Source: Watersipora subatra (taxonomy: Eukaryota; Bryozoa; Gymnolaemata; Cheilostomatida; Watersiporidae). Taken from it: a stretch of DNA of 64,000 nucleotides. Of the stretch, positions 47,600-60,600 are shown in pieces (position 1 is the stretch's first letter; the number at the start of each line of letters is the position of its first letter). The position numbers were made by a program, and so were the translations under genes. A model generated the notes under the pieces. It was given only the letters and a program-made list of their open reading frames with translations, did no database searches and was not told the DNA's origin. The stretch is from assembly GCF_963576615.1 (NCBI RefSeq), contig NC_088711.1:8736869-8800868 (forward strand), written 5' to 3'.

Positions 47600-48622
47600 T
47601 ACTAACATCGAGTCTCGGTATCTTATCTGCTTCAATTTTAATGTATGCAGGCGCATTACATGTTTGATTCACATGAATGAGAGTTGCTTCTGCCAACTCC
47701 TAGTGGAGAGCCAATACACCATATTTGATATTACATGTAATTGAACTCTCAGCTCGCTTGAGTTATAACATCCACTGCTTCAAATACATAGTCTTTGCCA
47801 CTTGACATGAGCACCTTAACGTGAGCAATCCATATTGCCAACATAAAACATGAGCAGTTCAGTGTTTGCCCTCCATTAGTCATCTATAACGTAATTTTTT
47901 GACTGTGGATGCTAGGTTGATCCACTGCAGCAACAGATGTCACATCAAAAACCATGAAATAAATGCAATAAATTGTAATCGTCGGTATAATGTAGACGCA
48001 CTTTTTGACTTGAGCAGCGTTGTTTACTGGATCGATGTAATCGCAGCTGCTAATTTTCTTTATCACAAACGTATAAACTGTAGTCGATATAACGAACCTA
48101 AACGCGCTTTGGTCGGATTCACCGCACATCTAGCCGATGTTAAGTTCTCCGTACTGTGTGAAGTCTACCTGGTGGTTTCCTGTAACTGCTGGCCAACTCC
48201 TGTGCTGTTCATTTTTTGATCTTCTGGCGTTGACATTTCATTCATTTGTGAACAAAGTTGTCTGTTTTATCTAGACTTTATGAGCAGAGGAATTTGCATT
48301 GATGCGATTTTGAACCCTGTCCAAGGCGTGGTAATTTCGCGGATAGTAGCTCCACGTAGCATATGTGCAGGTAGGCGCAACTTTGGACTGGCTTGAATGT
48401 GAAAGAATGGTTTCTGTTATGTAGTATCATACTTGGTGTGTAATCGGTTTCTGTGTTGACATGCTAGAGCTTACGTCTAAGCACTATTTTAAGGTATTAA
48501 CACTGCAAATAAATTAGACAGATAGCTGGGTAATTCTGTTTATTGCAGGTGATAGCCTATATTTTGCTGATATGACCTGTCAATGAAAACAAAGTACTTG
48601 CATTTCGGTAATTGCAAAAACA
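47600..48622. other. RPS16-MON2 intergenic region
   Basis: About 1 kb that should contain the MON2 promoter and leader. Overlapping open frames at 47899-48219 (+) and 48129-47884 (-) are unrecognised. An exon-like stretch begins with ATG at about 48280 and ends before a GTAGGC at about 48370, but I cannot link it to MON2. Confidence 0.4.
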
Positions 48623-51600
48623 ATGTCAAAATCAGACTTGTCCAAAAGATTGTTTGAAAACCTCCAAAGTGATCTGAAGCAACTATCAACTGAGGCCAAA
48701 AAGAAGCACCCTCCTGTTAAAGAGGTAAGAATGTAACAGGGACTTGTGTTTTTAGGTTTGACTTAAGCGTTTTATTCAGGTTCTCGCCATTACGTTAAAA
48801 TTTTGCCAAGGCAACACTCGTTTTTTTATTCTAATCGGATTCCATTTTATAGCTAAAAAGTAATTATTGTACCAGCTGCTGCCACTTATGTATTTATGAT
48901 ACAAGCAAAGTTTGTGATACAAGCAAAGTTTGTGATACTAGCAAAGTTTGTGATACAAACCAAGTTTGTGATACAAACCAAGTTGGTGTTAGATAGGATA
49001 GTCTATGGCGCCTTACAGTGCCTTGCGTTCCATGTTCACAACTCGAGTTGTATTTACAAACTCGAGTTTGTAAAAGTAAGGTGCAAAATATTGGTATTAC
49101 GGTAGCATAACCGTAGATCTGGTTATTTTGACAATGGTACACCAATAGGCACCCGTTAGTTAATAGAAATTAAACTATGTATGTATGTACTGTAAAACTA
49201 GAGCTACTGGCGAATTAGAGTGTCTCGAGTTTGCAACTCGAGTTGTACAACTTAAGCTATATTTACAAACTCGAGTTTGTGAATATAACTCGAGTTGTAC
49301 AACTCGAGTTACACAACTCGAGTTCATCAAAAACTGAGGCCGAGTTCTTGCAACAGCAACTCGAGTTCAACAACTTGGCTTGAGAACATGGAACGCGAGG
49401 CCCTGTAAGGCGCCATACTAAACAACTCATTTCATTTTCTCTAGCTCTATTTTTTATATGGAATTTATTTGGTGCATCATTAAACGTCGTTAACATAATT
49501 TCTATGTTTGTTCATTTTCGGTGTTCATTCAGTTTCTTGTCAGGTTCTAGAAAAATAACTCTTTTTTTCATTTGAAAAAGAAGTGACCCGGCCCCCACAG
49601 AGATTGTTTTTTAGTTTACATTTTACATTCTACAATTGTTTTTGTCTCCTTATTTTTTTATAAATAAATATGCGCAAATATCGCCAATATATATACTTTA
49701 AACATGTATATATATATTTAAATTATTATTATTAATTAAATTTTATATAATATGCGCAAATGCAGTTCTGTAAATGAGACACCCCAATTACTCACTTTGC
49801 TTTTTTACAAACCCGGGTTAGTTTTGCGTAACACAGCTCGAGCTCATCAAAAACCTAGGCTGAGTTCTTTGAACAGCAACTCGAGTTCAACGACTTGAGT
49901 TGAGAACACGGAACGCGAGGCACTGTAAGGCGCCATAATCGTCAGATATGTACTATATCAAAAAACTTCTATTCCAGCATGTATACCTTAATTTGTCATA
50001 TAAAGCACTTTACAGTCATACTTCAACTTACGAGCTTAATGCGTTCCGAGACTGAGCTCGTATGTCAATTTACTCGCATGTTGGTGCAATTTATTTATAT
50101 ATAGCACAATTAAACATATATTAATTGGTTTCAATACTCTAAAAAATGCAAATAAAACACTCAAAACAAGATATTGTAACAGAAAAAACATGTTGGTTAT
50201 TGTCCTAACTTACCACATGCTTTCAAAAAGTAACAAATAAAAAACAATGCAAGGAAATGTGATTAATTAAAATGTAAAATTAAATACATACAGTAGCAGC
50301 TAACGCTAGCATTTGCCAGGGAGGGAAATATAAGTGTTATTCTTCATTACAACAGTTGAATTTGATAAATTTGGATTTTGTCAAAGTCTTAAAAAAAACT
50401 TAAAAGCAAACCTAAAAGCAAACTTTCATTTTTCGTAATTAAAATTTCTTCGGTGTTCACAGTTGGAAGTTTCTCGCTAGTTAGCTAATTTTTCCTTTGT
50501 TTCGCTTTCACGACTAGCCGGCCGTTTTAAAATAAACCTATCTAAGGACGTTTGCCTTTGTCGCCCTTTCAACGTGTTGCGATTAGGACGAATACAGTGT
50601 TCGACACCAGTGACTGGTCTCGTCACAAAGAGTTAATGCACGACCACTAGCCAACTTGTCCGAAAGTCTATTTTTATAGATAGCACCGGCCTTTTCACAT
50701 AGGCCTTTTCGCCTTTATCAAAACATCGTTTCAATTACGCTGTCACCGGCCAATTGTTTATCTTTTATCCAATGCCTGAGCAGTCTCTCCATCAGCGGTC
50801 GTAAAGATCGCTGCGTCGTTTAGAAACTATGATTAGTCTTTTTGCAAACTAAATACCCTGAATATAACCCTTCGGTTTGATAATTGTAGATGTATTTCTG
50901 TCATAGGGCTAGATCAATCACGAATACACATTTCGCATATTTTACAATATTTTTCCGTTTAATATCAATTGTTATCATTTGCTTTTCTTTCCATTATCTT
51001 TCATTTTACTGGCAAACTTTCGGTCTACGCACCGTACTTTTAATTCACATAATTCTGCACTGAAAATTGCGCACAGAAAACACGGTACAAAAGTATAACC
51101 TGAGTAGTTGAAAAATACAGAGTGATGCTGTTCTCATAAAACACCTCCGGCATACTTTGCAACTGACTCACGTGCTCGTATCTCAAACATTGCTCGTGTG
51201 TTAGTGCTAAAACTTGCTTAAAAGCTAGCTCGTATCTCAAGTTTCTCATATGTTAGAGCACTCGTAAGTTGAAGTTTTACTGTATTGTAGATTGAATTTG
51301 GTAGCCTTTGTGAATCCCTATTTATGCATTAGTGACTGGTGAAAAACGCAGGTTGTTAAGCTAATATTTGGCATATATTTTAGGCATCCGAGTCATGTAT
51401 GCTCAAACTGAGAATGATATTATCCAAGTCTTCAGATGTTCTTTCTGGTAAGCTGAGACAAGTTCTATTACTATCAGAAATTTTAAGAAGTAGTGTCCAT
51501 GTAAATGTTTCTAGGGCGGAGAAAATTGATTAGATATGAAATTAGTCCTGTCAGAATGCATTACACTTGAAAAAATTTGAATTTGTAGATCTGCTGAGTT

Positions 51601-54600
51601 GTAGCAGTGAGATTGTTCAGCCATTTATTATGGGATGTGACAGCAAAAATCCGAAAATGGTTCACATCAGTCTTACATCCATGCAACGAATGGTACAGCA
51701 TGAAGTCATATCGGCGGTATGTTCTTCACCTGTTCATAGCCTACTGTAGAGGCTAGATGCCAGTCTTGCATTGCCAATGAAATAAAAGGGTTTTTTAGAA
51801 GATGTTCACATGAATTTAGTAATCTTCTCTGGTAAGACTTTTAGTTAAGTGAAACTAGTTTTGAGAAGTCAATCTAAGGTATACCATGTGTACAATATAA
51901 TGTATACCATGTGTACAACATAAGGTACATAATGTGTACAATGTAAGGTGTACCACGTGTATAATGTAAGATATACCATGCGTACAATGTAAGGTATACC
52001 ATGTGTACAATGTAGGGTATACCATGTGTACAATGTAAGATATACCATTTGTACGATGTAACGTCTACCACGTGTACAATGTAATGTATACCATGTGTAC
52101 AATGTAAGGTATACCGTGTGTACAATGTAAGATACATAATGTGTACAACGTAAGCGCCATGTACCATGTGTACAATGTAAGGTACATAATGTGTACAATG
52201 TAGGGTATATCATGTGTACAATGTCAGATATACCATGTATACAATGCAAGGTATATCATGTGTTCAATGTAAGGTATACCACGTGTACAATCTAAGGTAT
52301 ACCATGTGTACAATATAATGTATACCATGTGTACAACATAAGGTACATAATGTGTACAATGTAAGGTGTATCATGTGTATAATGTAAGATATACCATGCG
52401 TACAATGTAAGGTATACCATGTGTACAATGTAGGGTATACCATGTGTACAATGTAAGATATACCATTTGTACAATGTAAGGTACATAATGTGTACTTGTG
52501 ATGTTGCGATACTCTGTCACATATGTGCGTGTAGTTGAATTTTAAGTGACAAGCCATATATGATCATATATGTTGTGTTGTGGATAGATTAGAGGTTGTC
52601 TACTCTCCTTTACTCTCTCCAAAGTTTTCTGTTCATATCCATGTGATAGAGAATATACCTCGATTGCTTAAGGTACAGATTTCTCATGGGTCTGTTGTTT
52701 TCAGACTACTGCTGATAACATTATCAGAACTCTGTGGAACCTCATGAACACCAGCACAGAGGAGTTGAAGGTCTTGCAGACAACAATTCTCTTGATTACC
52801 ATCAATTCTATAGTCCAACATGACAGTCTCGCCAAGGTTCCTTCTATTTTCGCTTTCTTGTTATGCACCTCTTTTCCAGTTGTTCCTTCTTGGTTATCCG
52901 CTGTTAGGGTCACTGTTAGGGTCACTGCATCTCACTGTTTGGTTAGCTTTTGATTTGTGGGTCACTGTAGGCTCTCGTACTCGGCTTCAGGCTTTATTTT
53001 ACCAAGGATTCTACTACTATCAACACTGCTGGTGCAACTATTCGGCAGCTTGTCAGCGTTGTCTATGAGAGAGTGAACACTGAGGACAGCGTCAAGTCTC
53101 AAGGTAGGCTTTCTCTATTTTAGATGCATATATGGATGGTTTGTAAAACCATTCAGGTGTTCATTTCTCACATGGAAATTGGTCAAAAATATATTGTCGA
53201 CATGAAGTTGTTAAAAAGATGATGAAAAAATTTGAAAAGATGATATGGATCTACTGCTATCACAACAGAGAGTTGGTGTTTGTAAATTGGCTACTGATGC
53301 GCTTTAGTAAATGTAATAGATGCCGCAAGGAGTCATTATCTCTTTGTCTTCTACATCAACACATCTCAGTATGTTTCCCGTTCTGTAATTCCTTTTAGAA
53401 TCTCAAATTTACGTAGGCCACACAAGATGGATATCAGATTTGGTTACTCCAAAGGTATACATTCTGATGTTAATAGATGTTAATAGAGAAGGTCTATTAA
53501 CATTAACTGTATTAGTAGATCATCTTTTTAGTCTGAATTTTATTCTTCCTTTTAGAGCCACTAGAAGCATTTTCAACCGAAAAGTTAAAGGTTCCGTCCA
53601 GAATACCTCCAGCCTCTCTCCGCCCTTGTGCACAAGATGGTTTTTTGTTGTTTCAGGTGAGGACTTCGGTCATGTTACAGCTCTTCTGCTAATTAAGCTA
53701 GCTTATATGTTTACGTGTTGATTTGGGAGAATAAAATATACCTTTGGAATCTTCCTTGTTAATACAATCTTTGCTATTTATAGTTCAGTTATAATACATA
53801 AATGAGTGTGTAATGTATTTGTGAGGCTTCTCATTTTGTTCTCAGGGACAAAATCCTGGTATTTCTGATTATCTTGAACAAGGCATATGATTGGTATCTG
53901 CATGGGCTTTTGTATTTTGAATCGAGGCACTTCAGACGCTCTTATAACGAGTTTTTTAATCAAATTTGTAGAGGTTTTTTTAACATATCTTTAGAGCAAA
54001 CGATCAATTAGTCTATTTCAAGTTTTTTTTAAAAGCGTTATGAATACATAATTTGTTAAGAAAATCAACAAATCAATTTTTTATTATCCAACGCATGTTT
54101 GCCTCTTCAGCTTGAAAATTAAAAGGTGCAGATACTCTCCACTCCGCTGAATGGGTGCGATGTGCTCAAATGCTGACCATGTGAGCTTGCTGCGCTGTTG
54201 AATTGTATAACTGTGATTTTTGCAGGACTTGTGCCAGCTAGTTAACGCAGACAATCCTCTTTGGCTAAATGGCATCACTGAGATGACTCGCACCTTCGGG
54301 CTAGAACTCCTCGAGTCTGTCATGTCTGTCTACCCTAGAATCTTTCTTGAGGTAGGAACTCTGGTGAATATGTTTGTGGTTTGCGCAAAACATTTGAACG
54401 ACATGATGAGGATTTTGTCTTTTCCTGCAGGTTTTAGGGGTTTAGCAGAAAGTTACTTACTGAGTCAATATTTAGCGTCTATTCGTAAGCTTTATCAAGT
54501 CTGCTAAAGTTATGGATAATTAAACAGATGCCTCATCATGACATGCATGGTTGCAGCTGTTTTGCAATACTTTGCTTTCAGCATCAGGAGTTTGGGTTTC

Positions 54601-57600
54601 TTCTAAAGGAGCGGGTGTGTCCTCTTGTCATCAAACTCTTTTCTCCCAGTCTTAAGTTTAGACAAAGCCTACCCCCAAATCCTATGTCTAGTGAGAAGCC
54701 TTTCTTTCCTATGGTCATGAGGCTACTGAGGATTGTACAGAGTCTCATCAAAAACTTCTACTCATTGCTGGTTTGTTTACGTTACATTATATAGGGTTTC
54801 TTTACAGCTCGTCAGCTTTGCCTGTCATTATAATACATGACATCATGAGGTTACTTGCGAAAGAATGCGTAGCTTGTGCCATTTTACTAAATTTAGATAC
54901 GTTAGTATTTCGGTCTAAACTAAATGCAGGCCATAGCGCATTTTATCAAGTTCAGTCATTGATTTTGAATTTTGCATTCAGGTGTCTTTTCCAGAGTACT
55001 GAGTGCGAGATATTCCTGTCACTGCTTGTGAAGTTTATGGACGTAGAAAAGCCCTTATGGCAAAGGTGTCTGGCTTTAGAAGTTGTGCATAAACTTTGCA
55101 ATGACCCAATGCTTGTCAGGTATGATATCTATCCCGCTTACCCATTTTATTTTTTTAATGTAAACATTTGCTGATATTGCTTATTCTTTTCAGTATTTTG
55201 GCAATTTGTTCATCAAATACTTAAAATTAATTTTTAAGTAAACTTAAGTTATTAAAATTAAACAACTTACTCATGTATTCCTTGTTTAACTTCAGGTAAG
55301 GTAGCCTACAATTGAACTGTTAAAGCAATCACTTGTAGTTTTGCTTCAGCAAATCTATGTAGCAAAATATTTTTGCATGCTAGCCTTCAATCAAACAATC
55401 AAAAACTCAAGCTAAACTTGCAAAGGATTTGACTGCCAATACGATCATAATATTTCGAACAAAAGTGGCCACAGTGATTCAGTGAGTATTAAGCTAACTG
55501 AGTGGGTGTTCTCTTTTCTTATGCGTGATAGGATAACTCTTAGGTGAAAAGTTGTGTCTACCAGGTATTATATATTGTAGGTCATTTGTGGAGACATATG
55601 ATATGAAGGAGCACTCGGCTAAGATATTCTATGATATAGTAAGTGCAATAGGTTCATACATTCAGACCCTCTTCATGCCAACCGCTTCCAATCACCCAAC
55701 TAAAGATGTCAACAAGAGTCCAGATATTCAGGGGACTCCTCCCTCCATGGTAGCTGGACTACCCGTAGGTAGCGGGGTCACTCCTCAGCCAGCCTTTGTC
55801 TACAAGAACCTTTGGATTCCGCTCATTATGAATGTACCGCAGACTCCGATTAAACCTATATTGTGAGTTGCCATTGTTTAGAGCATCCATCTTTCCCTTC
55901 TAGCTCGTTATTCTCACGACTTCTTGTCCTTGTTAGCATCTTTTGGTTTTCATGTTGCTTATAGCACTGCAGTGGTGTTGTAAGAATGCTTGGATTTGAA
56001 AAGCTCGCTTAATATTCTTCTACTAGATGGCTGCTGTTCTCTGCCTATTAATATTACACAAAAACTCTCCTTCTACTTATTGTTCAGTATTTGGGCTGTT
56101 TTACACTCTCAGTTTAGCGTGCCGGTAATTTGCAATCGTTTTGCATGTTTCAATGTGACAGCCAATGGATACATTGGCATACAATAGGATACAGTACAAT
56201 GGATACATATCAATGGAACTACGACTGTCAACAGCACTTATGTATTGTATAGAGGATGCGGAAGTGATAGGTCTTTCATGGTGTATAGAGTGTTACATCG
56301 TGGAACTGAAAGCAATGTGATAAGCGATGGATGTGTCATTCAAATGAATTGATTCGTTTATTTGCACAATATATAAGGTTTCGAGAGTGGGCAAATGCAG
56401 TCATCCTTTATGTAATTGCAATTATGAACATCATCAAAGGGCAGCTCAAAGATCAATGAATTCATGTAAATCTTGTCTGTAGGATTGAAAGTGACAATGT
56501 GATGTTTTCATTACTCACCCCACCATTGAGACATGTGAAGAAAGCTTTGGATTGCAATGCTCAGGTTCAGTTGAAGAATGAGTGATAGGAATGCATGGTG
56601 TAACTTATACTCTATATAGATAGCAATGTTTTTACTCTATACACTGGCCTCATTGCCTTTACTTACAAAATTGTAGCGTTTCGAGAAGTTTCCAACATCG
56701 TATGTTGGAAATCACTTCTTATGTCGAGACAAATATCTGTTCCAAGTTTTGTGTTGAGTGGAAAAATTTTTGTAGAATTTTTTCGCATTGTAGAAATCAT
56801 CCTCACAACATTTTGGAAAAATGTAGAGAGGATGATTGCTACAATACGGAAAAATGAAGAGAGGTTTGACTGTAAGATCTTTTCATGGTGATCATGTAGT
56901 TATTAGTTTATACAGCGTAACCATATTGTCTGATAAGTGTCATTGCGATGTTACGCGATAGACCACAAACAACCTCCTATACTCATTATTAGGGTTGGTG
57001 CTGGTTCAATACTGCCAGCAAGTGCAGGAGTTGCAGGTCCTGTGAGATAGAGCTAATGTTGCATTTTGTCTACTTGTAAGGATTGAGATGATGGACAAGC
57101 TGGAAACACCCGTTATTCCAAATGGCTACGCTCTGACGCTTGGCTTTGCCTGTCTCCTCGATATTTGTCATAGCATCGAGCTAAATATTCTGGTCTCTCC
57201 TAAGTCAGAAGGGACGCCCCACAACCAAACTCAAGAGCTGTCTATAATACCAGAGGATAAGAAGCTACACGAGTCATTGATAAATTCCTCTTGGGGTGGT
57301 CTTCTCGCCTCCTTCACCCTTCTTCTCGATGCCAGGTAGGGTATTCATTTGATGGCATTTTTCATAGAATATACTAGCATTAAGTCTGGGGTTGACCAGG
57401 AATTCTTCTATTTGCAGTTCGATAGCTCACAGTATTCCTGTAGATTTTCAACCATAATTGCTATACTGCTTTCATGACAACAATCTATGAACACATGCAT
57501 TGTGGGTAATTGTCCTTAATGTATGCATTGTGGGTAATTGTCCTTAATGTATGTGAAGGTGTATTCTTGAGTTTGTAATCAGATAAACGTTTAAGAGGCT

Positions 57601-60600
57601 CAGATAAACATCTTCAGGAGCTAGACAGAGGTTGAAATCTGAATATTTTTAGTACCCTGGTAGAAAGCACGAAGCATAAGCTTGTGAAGTTTTGATGAAA
57701 TCAGCCAAAAAAGTAGAAACCACAGCATTTACACGGAGTAATAAATGCACACCACAGACCTGCGCACACCACAGACCCGCGCATACCACACAACCGCACA
57801 TACCACAGACCCGCGCACACCACAGACCCGCGCATACTACACAGCTGCGCATACCGCACACACCACAGACCCCCCGCAAACCACAGACCCACGCATACCA
57901 CAGACCCACGCATACCACAGACCTGCGCATACCACAGACCTGCGCATACCACAGACCCGCGCATACCACAGACCCGCGCATACCACACACTCGCGCATAC
58001 CACACACCCGCGCATACCACACACCCGCGCCCACCACACACCCGCGCACACCACACACCCGCGCACACCACACACCCGCGCACACTACACACTCATGCAC
58101 ACTACACACCCGCGCATACCACACACTCGCGCATACCACACACCCGCGCATACCACACACATTAACAGTGTGGGATTTATTAATATAGATTTTGATAGGT
58201 GTTTTGTCTTTCTGAATTTGTGCATTAGCGTTCATATTTTCTGAAAGCATGCAGTGTAGTCAAAATGTATTTTCTGTTGCTTATGTCTCTGGTACTTGCT
58301 AATTGCAGAGATAATCTCAAAGTGATTAACCTTGAGAGGTGTAATGAAGAATTTACAAGGACTTGAAGTTGTTCACAGGCTTTGGAAAGTTAATTGTTGT
58401 TTGTTCAAATTGTCAATGGTTTGCAGCACCGATGAGCAGGCCACGGAGGCCATATTGAAGGCAGAGCTGACATATGTTAATCTCGCTGGCATGCTCAACC
58501 TGACAACAACACGAGATGCATTTGTGACAGCTCTCTGCAAGTCAGCCTTGCCCCCTCACTACCAAATTATGGTCGTCAATCAGCCAGGTGAGCCTGGCCA
58601 CAACATGCAATGATAGTCACACTTACACAGTACGGAACCTTTTACTTGTCAGATGTTGGAGCATTTCTCCTATGTTTAGGACAAAGTTTCTTTCAATTTT
58701 TGAATTAAAATTACGTTTTTATTTGGGTTTGGAGTGTCGAGGCTGCGCAGTTGGGCAATAATTCTTTCACTCATGAATAGTGAGGTTTGAATCTACAGAA
58801 ACATTTAGGGAACGATACTGGAATGAATTGTTGTTTACAAATTGTATACGGAATTTATACTAAAGGATGAAACAATTTTACTGTTACTTTCTGTTCCTTT
58901 TGTCTGAAATGTTTTCAAATGCTGCTATTTTCGCACCAATTTTACTTAGTTTGTTTTAATCTCATCAGCGTATAAAGCAATCCATATTTATCGCATACAG
59001 GAAGCACTAAGACAGGAGCGGAGAGGGGCCATGTTAGGGTGCACAGTCAGGAGATAAAGGGAGGCCAACCAGAGGAATTGTATGAGAAGAGCCAGGTGGT
59101 GGCTGTAGGCACTGCCCTCCCTAGCCTTTCTTCTAACTCTCAGGCTCAAGTCATGGTCAGTGTACAGGCTTGCTTCGCACTCTGTTGTTAACAGCTCTCA
59201 TAGTAGAAATCTAGACATTCCTTTAGTTGAGACTCACTAGTTAGAGTTCACTCCTTTGGCTCACTGCCACTTTGATTTCCCATAAATGTTAATTATAGCA
59301 TTAAAATTTATTGTCAGTGTCTGTAGTCTGGGAAAACAGGCAATTCTAGAAATGAAGTCTAATTACCCAAAGCGCTGTCAAGCTAATTACAGTCAACTCG
59401 CAAACAGGGTTGCTAATGAAGTTCATTGCGTCATCATGATGGGATGAAAACTTTAAAGGTGTGATATTGTCGAAGTCTACACATTTTAGGAAACTCGCTA
59501 TAGGACAGACATCCGTTTGCTTTAATCAGGAGATGAAAACTTTAAAACCAAACAAATGCTCGTAGTGCATAGAATAGATTGGATATCAGCTGAGTTGTTT
59601 ATTTTTCAATTTGTCATTTGATCGAATAAAAAAGTGAAAAATTAACTTTGAGCACTCTCATCTAGATAGCGTTTGATTTCTAGAGTAGACTACTAGGGAA
59701 TATTGTAGACTGCTAGGGAGTATCGTAGACTACTAGTGAGTATCGTAGATTAGTAGGGAGTATCGTAGACTACTAGGGAGTATCGTAGACTAGTAGGGAC
59801 TATTGTAGACAACTAGGGAGTATCGTAGGCTACTAAGGAGTATCATAGACTACTAGGAAGTATCGTAGACTACTAAGGTGTATCGTAGACTAGTAGGGAG
59901 TATCGTAGACTAGTAGGGAGTATCGTAGACTACTAGGGAGTATCGTAGACTACTAGGGAGTATTGTAGACTACTAGGGAGTATCGTAGACTACTAAGGAG
60001 TATCATAGACTACTAGGGAGTATCGTAGACTACTAGGGAGTATCGTAGACTACTAGTGAGTATCGTAGACTACTAGGGAGTATCATAGACTACCAGTGAG
60101 TATCGTAGACTACTAGGGAGTATCGTAGACTACCAGTGAGTATCGTAGACTAGTAGGGAGTATCGTAGACTACTAAGGTGTATCGTAGACTACTAGTGAG
60201 TATCGTAGACTACTAGTGAGTATCGTAGACTACTAGGGAGTATCGTAGACTACTAGGGAGTATCGTAGACTACCAGTGAGTATCGTAGACTACTAGGGAG
60301 TATCGTAGACTAGTAGGGAGTATCGTAGACTACTAGGGAGTATCGTAGACTACTAGTGAGTATCGTAGACTACTAGTGAGTATCGTAGACTACTAGGGAG
60401 TATCGTAGACTAGTAGGGAGTATTGTAGACTACTAGGGAGTATCGTAGACTACTAAGGAGTATCGTAGACTACTAGGGAGTATCGTAGACTACTAGTGAG
60501 TATCGTAGACTACTAGTGAGTATCGTAGACTACTAAGGTGTATCGTAGACTACTAGGGAGTATCGTAGACTACTAGGGAGTATCGTAGACTACTAGGGAG

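Noticed and set aside
48280-48370. Possible extra upstream coding exon for MON2
   Set aside because: The frame ends at a GT, but the MON2 start at 48623 already matches the known N-terminus, so an earlier coding exon is not needed.
51869-52557. Minus-strand frames reading HCTHG repeats
   Set aside because: They arise from the 23-bp minisatellite in MON2 intron 3.
57649-58250. Frames of 120 to 157 residues on both strands in the CA/CG array
   Set aside because: The repeat lacks stop codons in several frames. It lies in a MON2 intron between two well-supported exons.
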